Part shown: one piece after another, positions 25,703 through 33,735 of the stretch
Layout of the letters: each line of letters opens with the position of its first letter
Position numbering within the stretch: the stretch's first letter is position 1
DNA from: Pseudomonadota bacterium
Lineage (GTDB): Bacteria; Pseudomonadota; Gammaproteobacteria; Burkholderiales; Burkholderiaceae_C
Direction of reading: 5' to 3'
DNA length: 64,000 nt
Assembly: GCA_030538085.1 (NCBI GenBank)
Contig: JAUNUR010000002.1
Coordinates: 1 to 64,000 of the forward strand
Program-made: the position numbers and the translations under genes
Notes under the pieces: generated by a model
What the model saw: the letters and a program-made list of their open reading frames with translations, nothing else
Databases searched by the model: none
Told to the model about the DNA's origin: nothing

Positions 25703-27085
25703 ATGACCATGATGACTACTGAATTGATAGCTACTCACGCCCTACCAGAAAGCACTGCAGGCCAAGAAGACACCGAAACCGCGCTGCGCTTCATCACCTG
25801 CGGCAGCGTCGACGACGGCAAGAGCACCCTCATCGGCCGCCTGCTGGTGGACAGCCGCGCCGTGCTGCAGGATCACCTGGCGGGGGTCACGCGCGGCGGC
25901 GAGGCCGATCTGGCCCAGCTCACCGACGGCCTGCAGGCCGAGCGCGAGCAGGGCATCACCATCGACGTGGCCTACCGCTACTTCGCCACCGGCTCGCGCA
26001 AGTTCATCATCGGCGACGCACCGGGCCACGAGCAGTACACGCGCAACATGGTCACCGCCGCCAGCAGTGCCGACGCGGCCGTGGTGCTGGTCGACGCCAC
26101 CAAGGTGGACTGGCAAAGTGCCGACCTCGCCCTGCTGCCTCAGACGCGGCGCCACTCGCTGCTGCTGAACCTGCTGCGCGTGCCGTCCATCGTGTTCGCC
26201 ATCAACAAGCTCGATGCCGTGGCCAATGCCGAACTGGCCTACCAGCACATCCGCGGCGCGCTGCAAGCCTTTGCCGCCAGCGCCGGCATCACGCCCGCCG
26301 CCATCGTGCCGATTTCGGCGCTGAAGGGCTGGAACGTGGTGGACACCGGCCACCAGAACCCTGGCTGGTGCGGCTACGTCGGCCCCACGCTGCTGGAGCT
26401 GCTGGAAAAGCTGCCCGTCACGCCGCGCGAAACCGAGCTGCCGCTGGCCTTCCCCGTGCAGTGGGTCGAGAAGTTTTCGTCATCCGCCGACACCAGCCAG
26501 GGCCGCCGCATCTTCTGGGGCCGCGTGGCCGCAGGCAGCGTGGCGCCGGGCACGCCGGTGCAGTTGCTGCCCGGCGGCCAGAGCGCAGTGGTGGCACAGG
26601 TGCTCGACCACGCCCGTGCGCCCAAGGCCATCGCCGCAGGCCACAGCGCCGGCATCGTGCTCGACCGCGAAGTCGACGTGTCGCGCGGCGACTGGATCGT
26701 GGCCGCGCCCACGCCGGCGACGGTGGTCGCCGCCGACGAGTTTGCCGACACCACCCCGCAAGCCGCCTGGCCCACCACGCGCGAGCTGCGCACCACCATC
26801 GCCTGGCTGGACGACGAGCCGCTGGTCGCCGGCCGCGTGTATTGGGCGCTGCACGGCCACCGCTGGGTCAAGGCCAAGGTGCAGCGCATCGCCGAGCGGC
26901 TGAACATCCACACGCTGGCGCGCGAAGAAGCCACGCAGCTCGAACCCAACGCCATCGGCCACGTCGATCTGCTGTTGCAAGAGCCTATTCCGGCCGCGCC
27001 GTTCAGCCAGAGCCGCCTGCTCGGCGCGCTGATCCTGGTCGACACCGCCAGCCACAAAACGGCCGGCGCCGTGCTGGTGCATTGA
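25703..27085 (+). CDS. cysN: Sulfate adenylyltransferase large subunit, GTPase
   Basis: About 460 residues from ATG 25703 (ATG 25712 also possible). An EF-Tu-like translational GTPase: G1 GSVDDGKST, switch region EREQGITIDVAYRYF, G3 DAPGHEQY, G4 NKLD, then two beta-barrel domains. It hydrolyses GTP to drive APS synthesis by CysD. No CysC kinase domain is fused at the C-terminus, consistent with an APS-reducing pathway. Residues 4 to about 21 (TELIATHALPESTAGQE) are encoded by a family H repeat, so the N-terminus before LRFITCGSV is repeat-derived. Confidence 0.93.
   Translation: MTMMTTELIATHALPESTAGQEDTETALRFITCGSVDDGKSTLIGRLLVDSRAVLQDHLAGVTRGGEADLAQLTDGLQAEREQGITIDVAYRYFATGSRKFIIGDAPGHEQYTRNMVTAASSADAAVVLVDATKVDWQSADLALLPQTRRHSLLLNLLRVPSIVFAINKLDAVANAELAYQHIRGALQAFAASAGITPAAIVPISALKGWNVVDTGHQNPGWCGYVGPTLLELLEKLPVTPRETELPLAFPVQWVEKFSSSADTSQGRRIFWGRVAAGSVAPGTPVQLLPGGQSAVVAQVLDHARAPKAIAAGHSAGIVLDREVDVSRGDWIVAAPTPATVVAADEFADTTPQAAWPTTRELRTTIAWLDDEPLVAGRVYWALHGHRWVKAKVQRIAERLNIHTLAREEATQLEPNAIGHVDLLLQEPIPAAPFSQSRLLGALILVDTASHKTAGAVLVH
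25721..25765. repeat. Family H repeat at the 5' end of cysN
   Basis: GAATTGATAGCTACTCACGC, spacer, AAAGCACTGCAGGCCAAG. It follows the family E element by 32 bp and is read in frame as CysN codons. Confidence 0.7.
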
Positions 27086-27241
27086 TCAAACGCAAAGACC
27101 CTGTAGCAGTCAACCCTTTGCGCAACGCGGCTTCCAAGGGGTAACCCTGCAAGACGGCCTAAAATCAAGCCCTTTCCCCGCCCGTCCTCGCGCCCCGCGC
27201 GCCGGGCCGTTCGTAGTTCATTCACAGCCGCACAGAACAAC

Positions 27242-27571
27242 ATGACCCACGTCGTCACCGAAGCCTGCATCAACTGCAAATACACCGATTGCGTGGATGT
27301 CTGCCCCGTCGATTGCTTTCTGGAAGGCCCCAACTTCCTCACCATCGACCCCGATGAGTGCATCGACTGCGCCGTCTGCATCCCCGAGTGCCCGGTCAAC
27401 GCCATCTTTGCCGAAGAGGACTTGCCGAAAGACCAGCTGCACATGACCGCCATCAACGCCGAGTTGGCGCGCTCACCCAACTACAAGACGCTGACCAAGC
27501 GCAAGGACCCGCTGCCCGATCACGAAGCCTGGGCCAACAAGACGGGCAAGCTGCCCGAGTTGAAGCGCTGA
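27242..27571 (+). CDS. fdxA: Seven-iron ferredoxin FdxA
   Basis: 109 residues: [20 protein letters not shown] provides the [3Fe-4S] and part of the [4Fe-4S] ligands, and [13 protein letters not shown] the second set; the C-terminal extension ([24 protein letters not shown]) is typical of FdxA. A cytosolic low-potential electron carrier. It lies 156 bp after cysN with room for its own promoter, and just upstream of a ferredoxin-NADP reductase gene, its likely partner. Confidence 0.95.
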   Translation: MTHVVTEACINCKYTDCVDVCPVDCFLEGPNFLTIDPDECIDCAVCIPECPVNAIFAEEDLPKDQLHMTAINAELARSPNYKTLTKRKDPLPDHEAWANKTGKLPELKR

Positions 27572-27589
27572 CCGCCTGATAACTGGATG

Positions 27590-27637
27590 AAAGCGGTTTG
27601 CGCAGGCTGCACCTGCGCAAACCGCTTTTGTTTTTGT
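27590..27637 (+). terminator. Intrinsic terminator after fdxA
   Basis: A 17-bp perfect stem AAAGCGGTTTGCGCAGG / CCTGCGCAAACCGCTTT with a 5-base loop, followed by TTGTTTTTG. It sits between fdxA and the reductase gene, so readthrough or a separate promoter is needed for the latter. Confidence 0.88.
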
Positions 27638-27645
27638 AGCGAACC

Positions 27646-28713
27646 ATGACACCCGACGCTCTCCCCATCGAGACTGACGCCCTCATCATCGGTGCCGGCC
27701 CGGTGGGCCTGTTCGCGGTGTTCGAGCTGGGCCTGCTGGAGATCAGCGCCCACGTCATCGACGCCCTGCCCCAGGTCGGCGGCCAGCCGACCGAGCTGTA
27801 CCCCGACAAGCCGATCTACGACATCCCCGGCGTGCCGGTCTGCAGCGGGCAGCAGCTGATCGACGGGCTGATGAAGCAGGCCGCGCCGTTTCAGCCACGG
27901 TTCCACCTGGGCCATCAGGTCAGCAGCTTGCAGAAGCAGGCCGACGGGCGCTTTCTGGTCGAGACGCACAAGGGCCTGCGCCTGCTGGCCAAGGCCGTGT
28001 TCATCGCCGCCGGCGTGGGCGCCTTCGTGCCCAAGCGGCTGAAGGTGGATGGGCTGGACGCCTTCGAGGAGCATCAGTTGTTCTACAGCGTGGCCGATGC
28101 GGCGGCGTTCCAGGGCCAGCATCTGGTCGTCGTGGGCGGCGGCGATTCGGCGCTGGACTGGGCCATCCACTTCGCCACCGAGCCCGCGCACCCCGCCGCC
28201 AGCGTCACCCTGCTGCACCGGCGCGACGGCTTCCAGGCCGCGCCCGCCACCGTGGCGCGCATGCGCGAGCTGCGCGATGCCGGGCACCTGCGCTTCGTCG
28301 TCGGGCAGGTCGATGCCATCGAGCAGCAAGGCGGGCGCATGCGCGCCATCCAGGTCATGGGGCCTCATGGCAACACCTCGCCCCTGCCGCTGGACGCGCT
28401 GCTGGTGTTCCACGGCATGAGCCCCAAGCTCGGCCCGATTGCGGATTGGGAGTTGGCGCTGGAGCGCAAGCAACTCGTGGTCGACACCGAGAAGTTCCAG
28501 ACCAGCGAGCCCGGCATCTTCGCCATCGGCGACATCAACACCTATCCCGGCAAGCGCAAGCTGATCCTGTGCGGCTTTCACGAGGCCACGCTGGCCGCCT
28601 ACGCGGCGCAGACCCTCATCGCGCCCGACAAGGAACTGCCCTTCCAGTACACCACCAGCAGCACGCGTCTGCATCGCCTGCTGGGTGCCGACGACAGCAC
28701 GCCCGAGCGCTGA
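27646..28713 (+). CDS. Thioredoxin reductase-like ferredoxin/flavodoxin-NADP+ reductase
   Basis: 355 residues. FAD Rossmann motif IIGAGPVGLFAVFELG at about 16-31, then LPQVGGQPTELYPDKPIYDI, the NAD(P) motif VVGGGDSALDWAIHF, and FAIGDINTYPGKRKLIL at the C-terminus. The active-site CxxC of true thioredoxin reductase is missing at the expected place, which is the mark of the TrxB-like FNR group. The preceding fdxA suggests the ferredoxin it reduces or oxidises. Confidence 0.88.
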   Translation: MTPDALPIETDALIIGAGPVGLFAVFELGLLEISAHVIDALPQVGGQPTELYPDKPIYDIPGVPVCSGQQLIDGLMKQAAPFQPRFHLGHQVSSLQKQADGRFLVETHKGLRLLAKAVFIAAGVGAFVPKRLKVDGLDAFEEHQLFYSVADAAAFQGQHLVVVGGGDSALDWAIHFATEPAHPAASVTLLHRRDGFQAAPATVARMRELRDAGHLRFVVGQVDAIEQQGGRMRAIQVMGPHGNTSPLPLDALLVFHGMSPKLGPIADWELALERKQLVVDTEKFQTSEPGIFAIGDINTYPGKRKLILCGFHEATLAAYAAQTLIAPDKELPFQYTTSSTRLHRLLGADDSTPER

Positions 28714-28914
28714 TCGTCGGTCGGCGCTCTGTGCGTCACGCGTTCACGAAGCGCAGCGCACGCACTCTGGTTTGATCTGGATCAGCGCCCGCGCGCTCGT
28801 CGCGCCGCTTTACAAACACGACACGCACCCTTCAGGCGGAGTTCAGACGGCCTTCTGACAATGACTTCACAGCAAGCGAAAACGCTGTGATGCATTGAAA
28901 AGGAGAGCACCGAC

Positions 28915-29340
28915 ATGAAACCCCTTCGTCCTTCCGCCTGCGGCCCGCTGGTGCTGTCGATGAGCCTGCTCGCCCTGCCCGCACTGGCCGACGACGACTG
29001 CGAAGCCCCCGTGCGCGAATGGCAGTCGCGCGACGCCGTGATGCAAATGGCCGCCAGCCAGGGTTGGCAGGTGCAGCGCCTGAAGATCGACGACGGCTGC
29101 TACGAGCTGCGCGGACGCGATGCCCAGGGCCGCGGCTTCAAGGCCAAGATCGACCCACGCACGCTGGACATCGTCAAGCTGAAGCAGCGCGATGGCGATA
29201 ACGATGACGACGACCGGCGCGAACGCCGCCGCGAGCGCCGGGGCGATCAGACCCCGCGCAACGCCGCCCCCCTTGCGCCCACCGCACCCGCTGCCGATGC
29301 CCCGCTGCCCCCCGGCGGCTCACGCGGCAGCATCGAATGA
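28915..29340 (+). CDS. Secreted PepSY-domain protein
   Basis: 141 residues with a Sec signal peptide (LVLSMSLLALPALA, cleavage after about residue 25) and a single PepSY-type unit: SRDAVMQMAASQGWQVQRLK, DDGCYELRGRDAQG and FKAKIDPRTLDIVKL. Two cysteines (CEAP and DGCYEL) could form a disulfide. The C-terminal 45 residues are a run of Asp/Arg then Pro/Ala, probably disordered. The start has an AAGGAGAG Shine-Dalgarno. It is the first gene of a four-gene redox locus with the DUF2271 gene, the PepSY-flavoprotein and apbE. Confidence 0.8.
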   Translation: MKPLRPSACGPLVLSMSLLALPALADDDCEAPVREWQSRDAVMQMAASQGWQVQRLKIDDGCYELRGRDAQGRGFKAKIDPRTLDIVKLKQRDGDNDDDDRRERRRERRGDQTPRNAAPLAPTAPAADAPLPPGGSRGSIE

Positions 29341-29369
29341 CCCTCTCTATCCGAACCGGAGAACCCACC

Positions 29370-29846
29370 ATGCGCAAACCTCTCATGACCACCCTGGCCG
29401 CCGCCCTGGCGGTGGCCCTGCCCGCCTTGGCACAAGCCCGCCCGGTGTCGATGGCCATCCCGATGAAGAACTACGGCGGCGACGGTGCCTATCTGGCCGT
29501 GTACCTGACCGATGCCCAGGGCGCCTACGTGCGCACGCTGTGGGTGGCTGGCGGCAAGGCCAAGTACTACAAGCATCTGGCCGACTGGAACCGCCTGTCC
29601 GCGAAGGACGGCAAGCGCCTGCAAGGCGTGACCGGCGCCAGCGTCGGCGCTGGCCGCACGCTGAAAGTGACGGCCGACCTGGCCGATGCGCTGATCGACG
29701 CTGGCTACGAGATCCGCATCGACGCCGCCGCCGAGGACATGCGCGACAGCCCGTCCGAGATCCGTGTGCCGCTGACCAAGGCGGGCGCGGGCAAGCCGCA
29801 AGCGGGCAAGCAGTACATCCAGTCGCTCACGTACCAGATCCAGTGA
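29370..29846 (+). CDS. Secreted DUF2271 protein with flavinylation-type TGAS motif
   Basis: 158 residues from ATG 29370, with signal peptide MRKPLMTTLAAALAVALPAL (ending AQA). The rest matches DUF2271: VSMAIPMKNYGGDGAYLAVY, then TLWVAGGKAKYYKHLADWNR. T88-G89-A90-S91 in LQGVTGASVGAG fits the [ST]GA[ST] pattern at which ApbE attaches FMN through the last Ser/Thr. With apbE encoded two genes on, it is a candidate periplasmic flavoprotein. It starts 30 bp after the PepSY gene. Confidence 0.8.
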   Translation: MRKPLMTTLAAALAVALPALAQARPVSMAIPMKNYGGDGAYLAVYLTDAQGAYVRTLWVAGGKAKYYKHLADWNRLSAKDGKRLQGVTGASVGAGRTLKVTADLADALIDAGYEIRIDAAAEDMRDSPSEIRVPLTKAGAGKPQAGKQYIQSLTYQIQ

Positions 29847-29850
29847 CCTC

Positions 29851-29952
29851 GTAGGGCGGGCACTTCGTGCCCGCGAACTGCCGGTTCGCTGGTGAGGGCA
29901 TCGCCATTCCGGCCCCCTTCAACCGCACGCGGGCACAAAGTGCCCGCCCTAC
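29851..29952. repeat. Family F palindromic element
   Basis: GTAGGGCGGGCACTTCGTGC opens and GGGCACAAAGTGCCCGCCCT with AC closes: outer arms GTAGGGCGGGCAC and GTGCCCGCCCTAC are inverted, and each arm also has its own small hairpin. It lies between the DUF2271 gene and the PepSY-flavoprotein gene. Confidence 0.85.
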
Positions 29953-29974
29953 CAAACACCAAAGGAACCCCACC

Positions 29975-32182
29975 ATGACCTGGAGGCAGATACACTGTTG
30001 GCTGGGCCTGGTCGCCGGCGCGCTGGCGCTGGTGATCGGTATCACCGGCACGGTGCTGGCGCTCGACCCCATCATCGCGGCCTGGCAGGCCCAGCCGGCG
30101 CCCGCCGATCTGCCCGTGGCCACGCTGGCCGAGCGCGTGTCGGCCACCGTGCCGGGCGCGGAAGAAATCCGCCGTCTGCCCTCGGGCGACATCGTGGTGT
30201 TCTCCTTCGACGGCAACCAGGCCAGGGCCGACCGGATCGATCCCGCCAACGGGCAGGTGCTGGGCGCCTACCAGCCATCGGCCACGATGCGCTGGTTCAA
30301 GAACCTGCACCGCTCCTTCCTGCTGGGCGATGCGGGGCGCATCTCCGCCGCCGTGGTGGCGCTGTCGATGCTGCTGCTTTCCATCTCTGGCCTGGTGCTG
30401 CTGCAGCGCCGCCAGGGTGGCTGGCGCCGCGTGTTCAGCCGGGCGCGCGGCACGGGGCTGCAACGCATCCACGTCATTGCCGGTCAGGTACTGGTGACGG
30501 TGCTGGGCCTGTCGTCCATCACGGCGCTGTTCATGAGCGCCGTCACCTTCGGCCTCGTCACTACCGAGCCCGACACCGAGCCCAACGTCATTTCCACCGT
30601 CAGCACCACAGCACCCGCACCGGCTGCTTCGCTGCAACTGCTGCAACAGTTGTCGGTGCAGGACTTGCGCAAGCTGAACTTCCCTGCCGCCGACGATCCC
30701 GAGGACACCTGGCGCGTGACCACCGCCCAAGGCCAGGGCTGGATCGACCGCGCCAACGGCCAGACACTGGCCTGGCAACCCGTCACCACCGTACAGCGCG
30801 TGCAGGACTGGGCCATGGTGCTGCACACCGGCGAAAGCGCCTGGGCCTGGGCGCTGGTGCTGGGTCTGGGCGCTTTGAGCATCCCGGCGTTCTGGGTCAC
30901 CGGCCTGCTGCTGTGGCTGCAGGCGCGCAGGCGGGTGCCGCGCATCGCCAACAACAGCGCGCTTCCGCAGGCCGACACGCTGATCTTCGTGGCCAGCGAG
31001 AACGGCAGCACCTGGGGCTTTGCCGAGGCGCTGCACGCCGCACTGGTTGGCGCCGGGCGCACGATTCACACCTCGGGGCTGGAATACTTTCGCGCCAGCA
31101 CGGCAACGCAGCAGATCTTCGTGCTGGCCGCCACCTACGGCGACGGGCAGGCGCCCGCCCATGCGGCCCGCGCCCTGGCGCGCATCGCCCAAGAGCCGGT
31201 CACCACGGCGCGCGTGGCCGTGCTGGCCTTCGGCGACCGCCAGTTCGACGCCTTCTGCGCCTACGGCCAGGCGGTAGACGAGGCGCTGCGCGCCAAGGGC
31301 TGGGCAACGCTGTTGCCCATGGAGCGCATCCACCAGCAGTCGGCGCAGAAGTTCGCCCGCTGGGGCGAGGCCGTGGCGCAGGCGCTGGGCCAGCCGCTGG
31401 CCATCGACTACCGGCCGCGCCTCCCGGCGACAACCGAACTGGTGTTGCTGTCGCGCCAGGACTTCCCCGGCGGCGACGGCCAGCCTGCCACCATCCTGCG
31501 CTTCGCTTGGACCCCACAAGGCTGGACGGATCGCCTGCGCGGCCGCGGGCTGCGGCACTTCGCGGCCGGCGATCTGATCGGCGTGCTGCCACCGGACTCC
31601 GCTGTTCCCCGCTTTTATTCGCTGGCCTCCGGCTATCAGGACGGCTTCGTTGAAATCTGCGTGCGCAAGATGCCGGGCGGCCTGTGCTCGGGCTACCTGC
31701 ACGGCCTGCAACCGGGCGAGCGCATCCAGGCCTTCATCCGCCCCAACCCGGCCTTCGCCATCGATTCGGCCCGCACGCCGGTCATGCTGATCGGCGCTGG
31801 CACCGGCGTGGCGCCGCTGGCCGGCTTCATCCGCGACAACAGGCGCCGCGCCCCCATGCACCTGTACTACGGCGTGCGCGACCCAGCGCAGGACTACTAC
31901 TTCGGCCCCGAGATCGAGCAGTGGCTGGGCGAGCAGCGCCTGTCCAGCCTGCGCACCACCTTCTCGCGCGTGCCGGAGGGCGGCGGCTACGTGCAGGACG
32001 CCCTGCGCCGCGACGCCGACCGGCTGCGCCAACTGATCACCGATGGCGCCATCGTGCGCGTCTGCGGCAGCCGCCCCATGGCGCAAGGCGTGGCGAAGGC
32101 ACTCGACGGCATCCTGGACAGCATCTCCTTAAGCGTGCAACAGCTCAAGGCAAGGGGGCGTTATGCCGAAGACACTTTCTGA
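29975..32182 (+). CDS. PepSY-membrane/flavodoxin/FNR fusion oxidoreductase
   Basis: 735 residues from ATG 29975. N-terminal PepSY-associated membrane unit (1 to about 320) with four predicted helices: LGLVAGALALVIGITGTVLA, VVALSMLLLSISGLVLL, HVIAGQVLVTVLGLSSITAL and WALVLGLGALSIPAFWVTGL. Then a flavodoxin domain (about 330-470; ADTLIFVASENGSTWGFAE, TYGDGQAP) and a CysJ-like FAD/NADPH module (RFYSLASGYQDGF, GGLCSGYL, VMLIGAGTGVAPLAGFIRDN). It would carry electrons from NADPH through FAD and FMN to the membrane and on to the periplasmic side. Related fusions are often linked to iron or siderophore reduction; the acceptor here is not known. It overlaps apbE by 20 bp. Confidence 0.88.
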   Translation: MTWRQIHCWLGLVAGALALVIGITGTVLALDPIIAAWQAQPAPADLPVATLAERVSATVPGAEEIRRLPSGDIVVFSFDGNQARADRIDPANGQVLGAYQPSATMRWFKNLHRSFLLGDAGRISAAVVALSMLLLSISGLVLLQRRQGGWRRVFSRARGTGLQRIHVIAGQVLVTVLGLSSITALFMSAVTFGLVTTEPDTEPNVISTVSTTAPAPAASLQLLQQLSVQDLRKLNFPAADDPEDTWRVTTAQGQGWIDRANGQTLAWQPVTTVQRVQDWAMVLHTGESAWAWALVLGLGALSIPAFWVTGLLLWLQARRRVPRIANNSALPQADTLIFVASENGSTWGFAEALHAALVGAGRTIHTSGLEYFRASTATQQIFVLAATYGDGQAPAHAARALARIAQEPVTTARVAVLAFGDRQFDAFCAYGQAVDEALRAKGWATLLPMERIHQQSAQKFARWGEAVAQALGQPLAIDYRPRLPATTELVLLSRQDFPGGDGQPATILRFAWTPQGWTDRLRGRGLRHFAAGDLIGVLPPDSAVPRFYSLASGYQDGFVEICVRKMPGGLCSGYLHGLQPGERIQAFIRPNPAFAIDSARTPVMLIGAGTGVAPLAGFIRDNRRRAPMHLYYGVRDPAQDYYFGPEIEQWLGEQRLSSLRTTFSRVPEGGGYVQDALRRDADRLRQLITDGAIVRVCGSRPMAQGVAKALDGILDSISLSVQQLKARGRYAEDTF

Positions 32183-33362
32183 TTCCAATTCCCAATCAAA
32201 GCAGCAAGAAATTCGTCATTCCGGCGAAAGCCGGAATCCAAGCGGCGTGTGCCAGGACACATGGATCCCGGCTTTCGCCGGGATGACGGTTAATCACGTT
32301 TTGACGTGGAAACGGAATGAGGCACCAACAGCCCTCAAGCGCATCAAGCTGCACGGCCCCACCATGGCCACACGCTGGTCGGTGCTGTGCGATGCCGATC
32401 CGCAGCTTGACCAGGCCGCCTTGCACACCGCGCTGGCCGCCGCCGTCGCGCGCGTCGACCAGCAAATGTCGCCCTTCAAGCCCGACAGCGACCTGATGCG
32501 CCTGAACCGCGCCGCGCCGGGCGAATGGGTCAGCCTGCCGCCCGAGATCATGACCGTGCTGGCGCGCGCCCTCGAGATCGCGCGCCTCTCCGACGGCGCC
32601 TTCGACCCCGCCGTGGGCGCGCTGGTCAACGCCTGGGGCTTCGGCGCCGAGCGTGAAGATCCCGACGCCGCCGCCATCCGCGTCGCCGCCCAATGGGGCG
32701 GCCCCCCTGCCCATCAATCGCTGGAACTGGATCTGGCCACCGGACGCGCCCGCAAACATGCCGACGCGCTGTTCGACCTGTGCGGCATCGCCAAGGGCTA
32801 CGGCGTTGACCAGATGACCGCCGTGCTGCAAGCCCACGGCGTGGCGCACGCCCTGGTCGCGCTCGACGGCGAATTGCGCGCGCTCGGCACGCAAGCGAAC
32901 GGTGAGCCCTGGGCCGTGGCCGTGGAAAGCCCCGAGCCTGGCCGCCGTGCCGCGCGCGGCGTGATCGAGCTGGCCGACGTGGCCGTCGCCACCTCGGGCG
33001 ACTACCGGCGCTGGGTGCAGATCGGCGAGGCGCGCCTGTCGCACACCATGGACAGCCGCCGCGCCGCGCCGGTGAACAACGGCGTCGCCTCCGTCACCGT
33101 ACTCGCCAGCGACTGCATGAGCGCCGACGCCTGGGCCACCGCCTTGCTGGTCAGTGGCCCCGTGCAAGGTCTGGCACTAGCGCAGCGCATGGGTCTGGAG
33201 GCGCTGTTCATGCTGCGGCGCGAGGGGCGCTGGGTGGAAATGGGGCTGGGGCGTTTCGCGACGGCTGGCGTTTCCGTGGGAGCGGGCTTGCCCGCGATAA
33301 GCCTTGGTTCAAGGCCAAGCGCTGCCATCGCGGCCAAGGCCGCTCCCACAGGCGGTATCTGA
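32163..33362 (+). CDS. apbE: FAD:protein FMN transferase with repeat-derived termini
   Basis: Up to 399 residues. ApbE motifs: GPTMATRWSV near the domain start (about 66-75), the PFKPDSDLMRLN loop, DLCGIAKGYGVDQM, VALDGELRALG and SHTMDSRRAAPVNN, where the usual DPRTG reads DSRRA. It transfers FMN from FAD to Ser/Thr of target proteins. Codons about 18-43 are a family B repeat (RHSGESRNP and WIPAFAGMT are its classic translation) and the last 30 residues a family E REP. No signal peptide or lipobox is seen, odd for an enzyme expected to act on exported proteins. A downstream TTG at about 32299 is an alternative start. Confidence 0.85.
   Translation: MPKTLSDSNSQSKQQEIRHSGESRNPSGVCQDTWIPAFAGMTVNHVLTWKRNEAPTALKRIKLHGPTMATRWSVLCDADPQLDQAALHTALAAAVARVDQQMSPFKPDSDLMRLNRAAPGEWVSLPPEIMTVLARALEIARLSDGAFDPAVGALVNAWGFGAEREDPDAAAIRVAAQWGGPPAHQSLELDLATGRARKHADALFDLCGIAKGYGVDQMTAVLQAHGVAHALVALDGELRALGTQANGEPWAVAVESPEPGRRAARGVIELADVAVATSGDYRRWVQIGEARLSHTMDSRRAAPVNNGVASVTVLASDCMSADAWATALLVSGPVQGLALAQRMGLEALFMLRREGRWVEMGLGRFATAGVSVGAGLPAISLGSRPSAAIAAKAAPTGGI
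32215..32288. repeat. Family B repeat within the 5' part of apbE
   Basis: GTCATTCCGGCGAAAGCCGG and CCGGCTTTCGCCGGGATGAC are inverted arms. Flanking ATTCCAATTCCCAATCAAAG (from 32184) and GTGGAAACGGAAT (to about 32320) also pair loosely, giving a fuller element of about 135 bp. Confidence 0.8.
33276..33350. repeat. Family E REP inside the 3' end of apbE
   Basis: GTGGGAGCGGGCTTGCCCGC to ATCGCGGCCAAGGCCGCTCC with CACA. The apbE stop follows 10 bp after it, so the enzyme's last residues (VGAGLPAISLG...AAKAAPTGGI) are translated REP. Confidence 0.85.
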
Positions 33363-33375
33363 GCGGTCTTTCAAC

Positions 33376-33495
33376 CTATTGATATTTTCAAAAATCACGA
33401 CAGCGCGGACCATCAGAAAGAAGCCTCCCTCTCCTTCTGGGAGAGGGTTGGGGTGAGGGCAAGTGGCGTGTCATGAATTACGAAACTCTCAATAG
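33376..33495. repeat. Family A element (inverted orientation) joined to a family D half
   Basis: CTATTGATATTTTCAAAAAT at the left and ACGAAACTCTCAATAG at the right, enclosing the CCTCTCC...GGTTGGGGTGAGGG block. It is the reverse complement of the copies at 871 and 59164 and abuts a family D terminus. Confidence 0.85.
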
Positions 33496-33735
33496 AAACG
33501 GCAGTTGACCGCTCACCATCCTTGGGCAACCCGCCACCGGACGCGGAGAACGCAAAAGCAGTGGCCCGGCAGGTTGGCGCACCTCGACAAAGCACGCAAC
33601 CGCAACGCATTCACCCTTCCCGTCATTGCGGCGAAAGCCGCGTCATGCGGCGCCAGCCGCGGTCATTCGTCATCGCCTTGAACGCAACACAGCATCAAGG
33701 CATGTCATCCGGCCCGGCCACTACAGACCGCCGCG
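33496..33735. repeat. Family D left half and degenerate repeat-like DNA
   Basis: AAACGGCAGTTGACCGCTCA and CCATCCTTGGGCAACCCGCC (33496-33536) match the left part of the complete family D element at 38201. After it, 33545-33600 weakly resembles 45870-45910, and CCCGTCATTGCGGCGAAAGC at 33619 is a partial family B arm. No gene is seen here. Confidence 0.65.

Noticed and set aside
27572..27645. Possible riboswitch upstream of the ferredoxin reductase gene
   Set aside because: The structure is a single 17-bp perfect stem with a T tract, sufficient as a terminator; no aptamer-like conserved loops were seen.
29705..32086. 793-codon minus-strand frame opposite the PepSY-flavoprotein
   Set aside because: Low-complexity antisense reading; the plus-strand protein has intact FAD, FMN and NADPH motifs.
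32215..32288. Translated HSGESRNP...WIPAFAGMT as a protein domain
   Set aside because: This peptide is the usual translation of a widespread hairpin repeat, so it was treated as repeat DNA read through in apbE and not as a domain.
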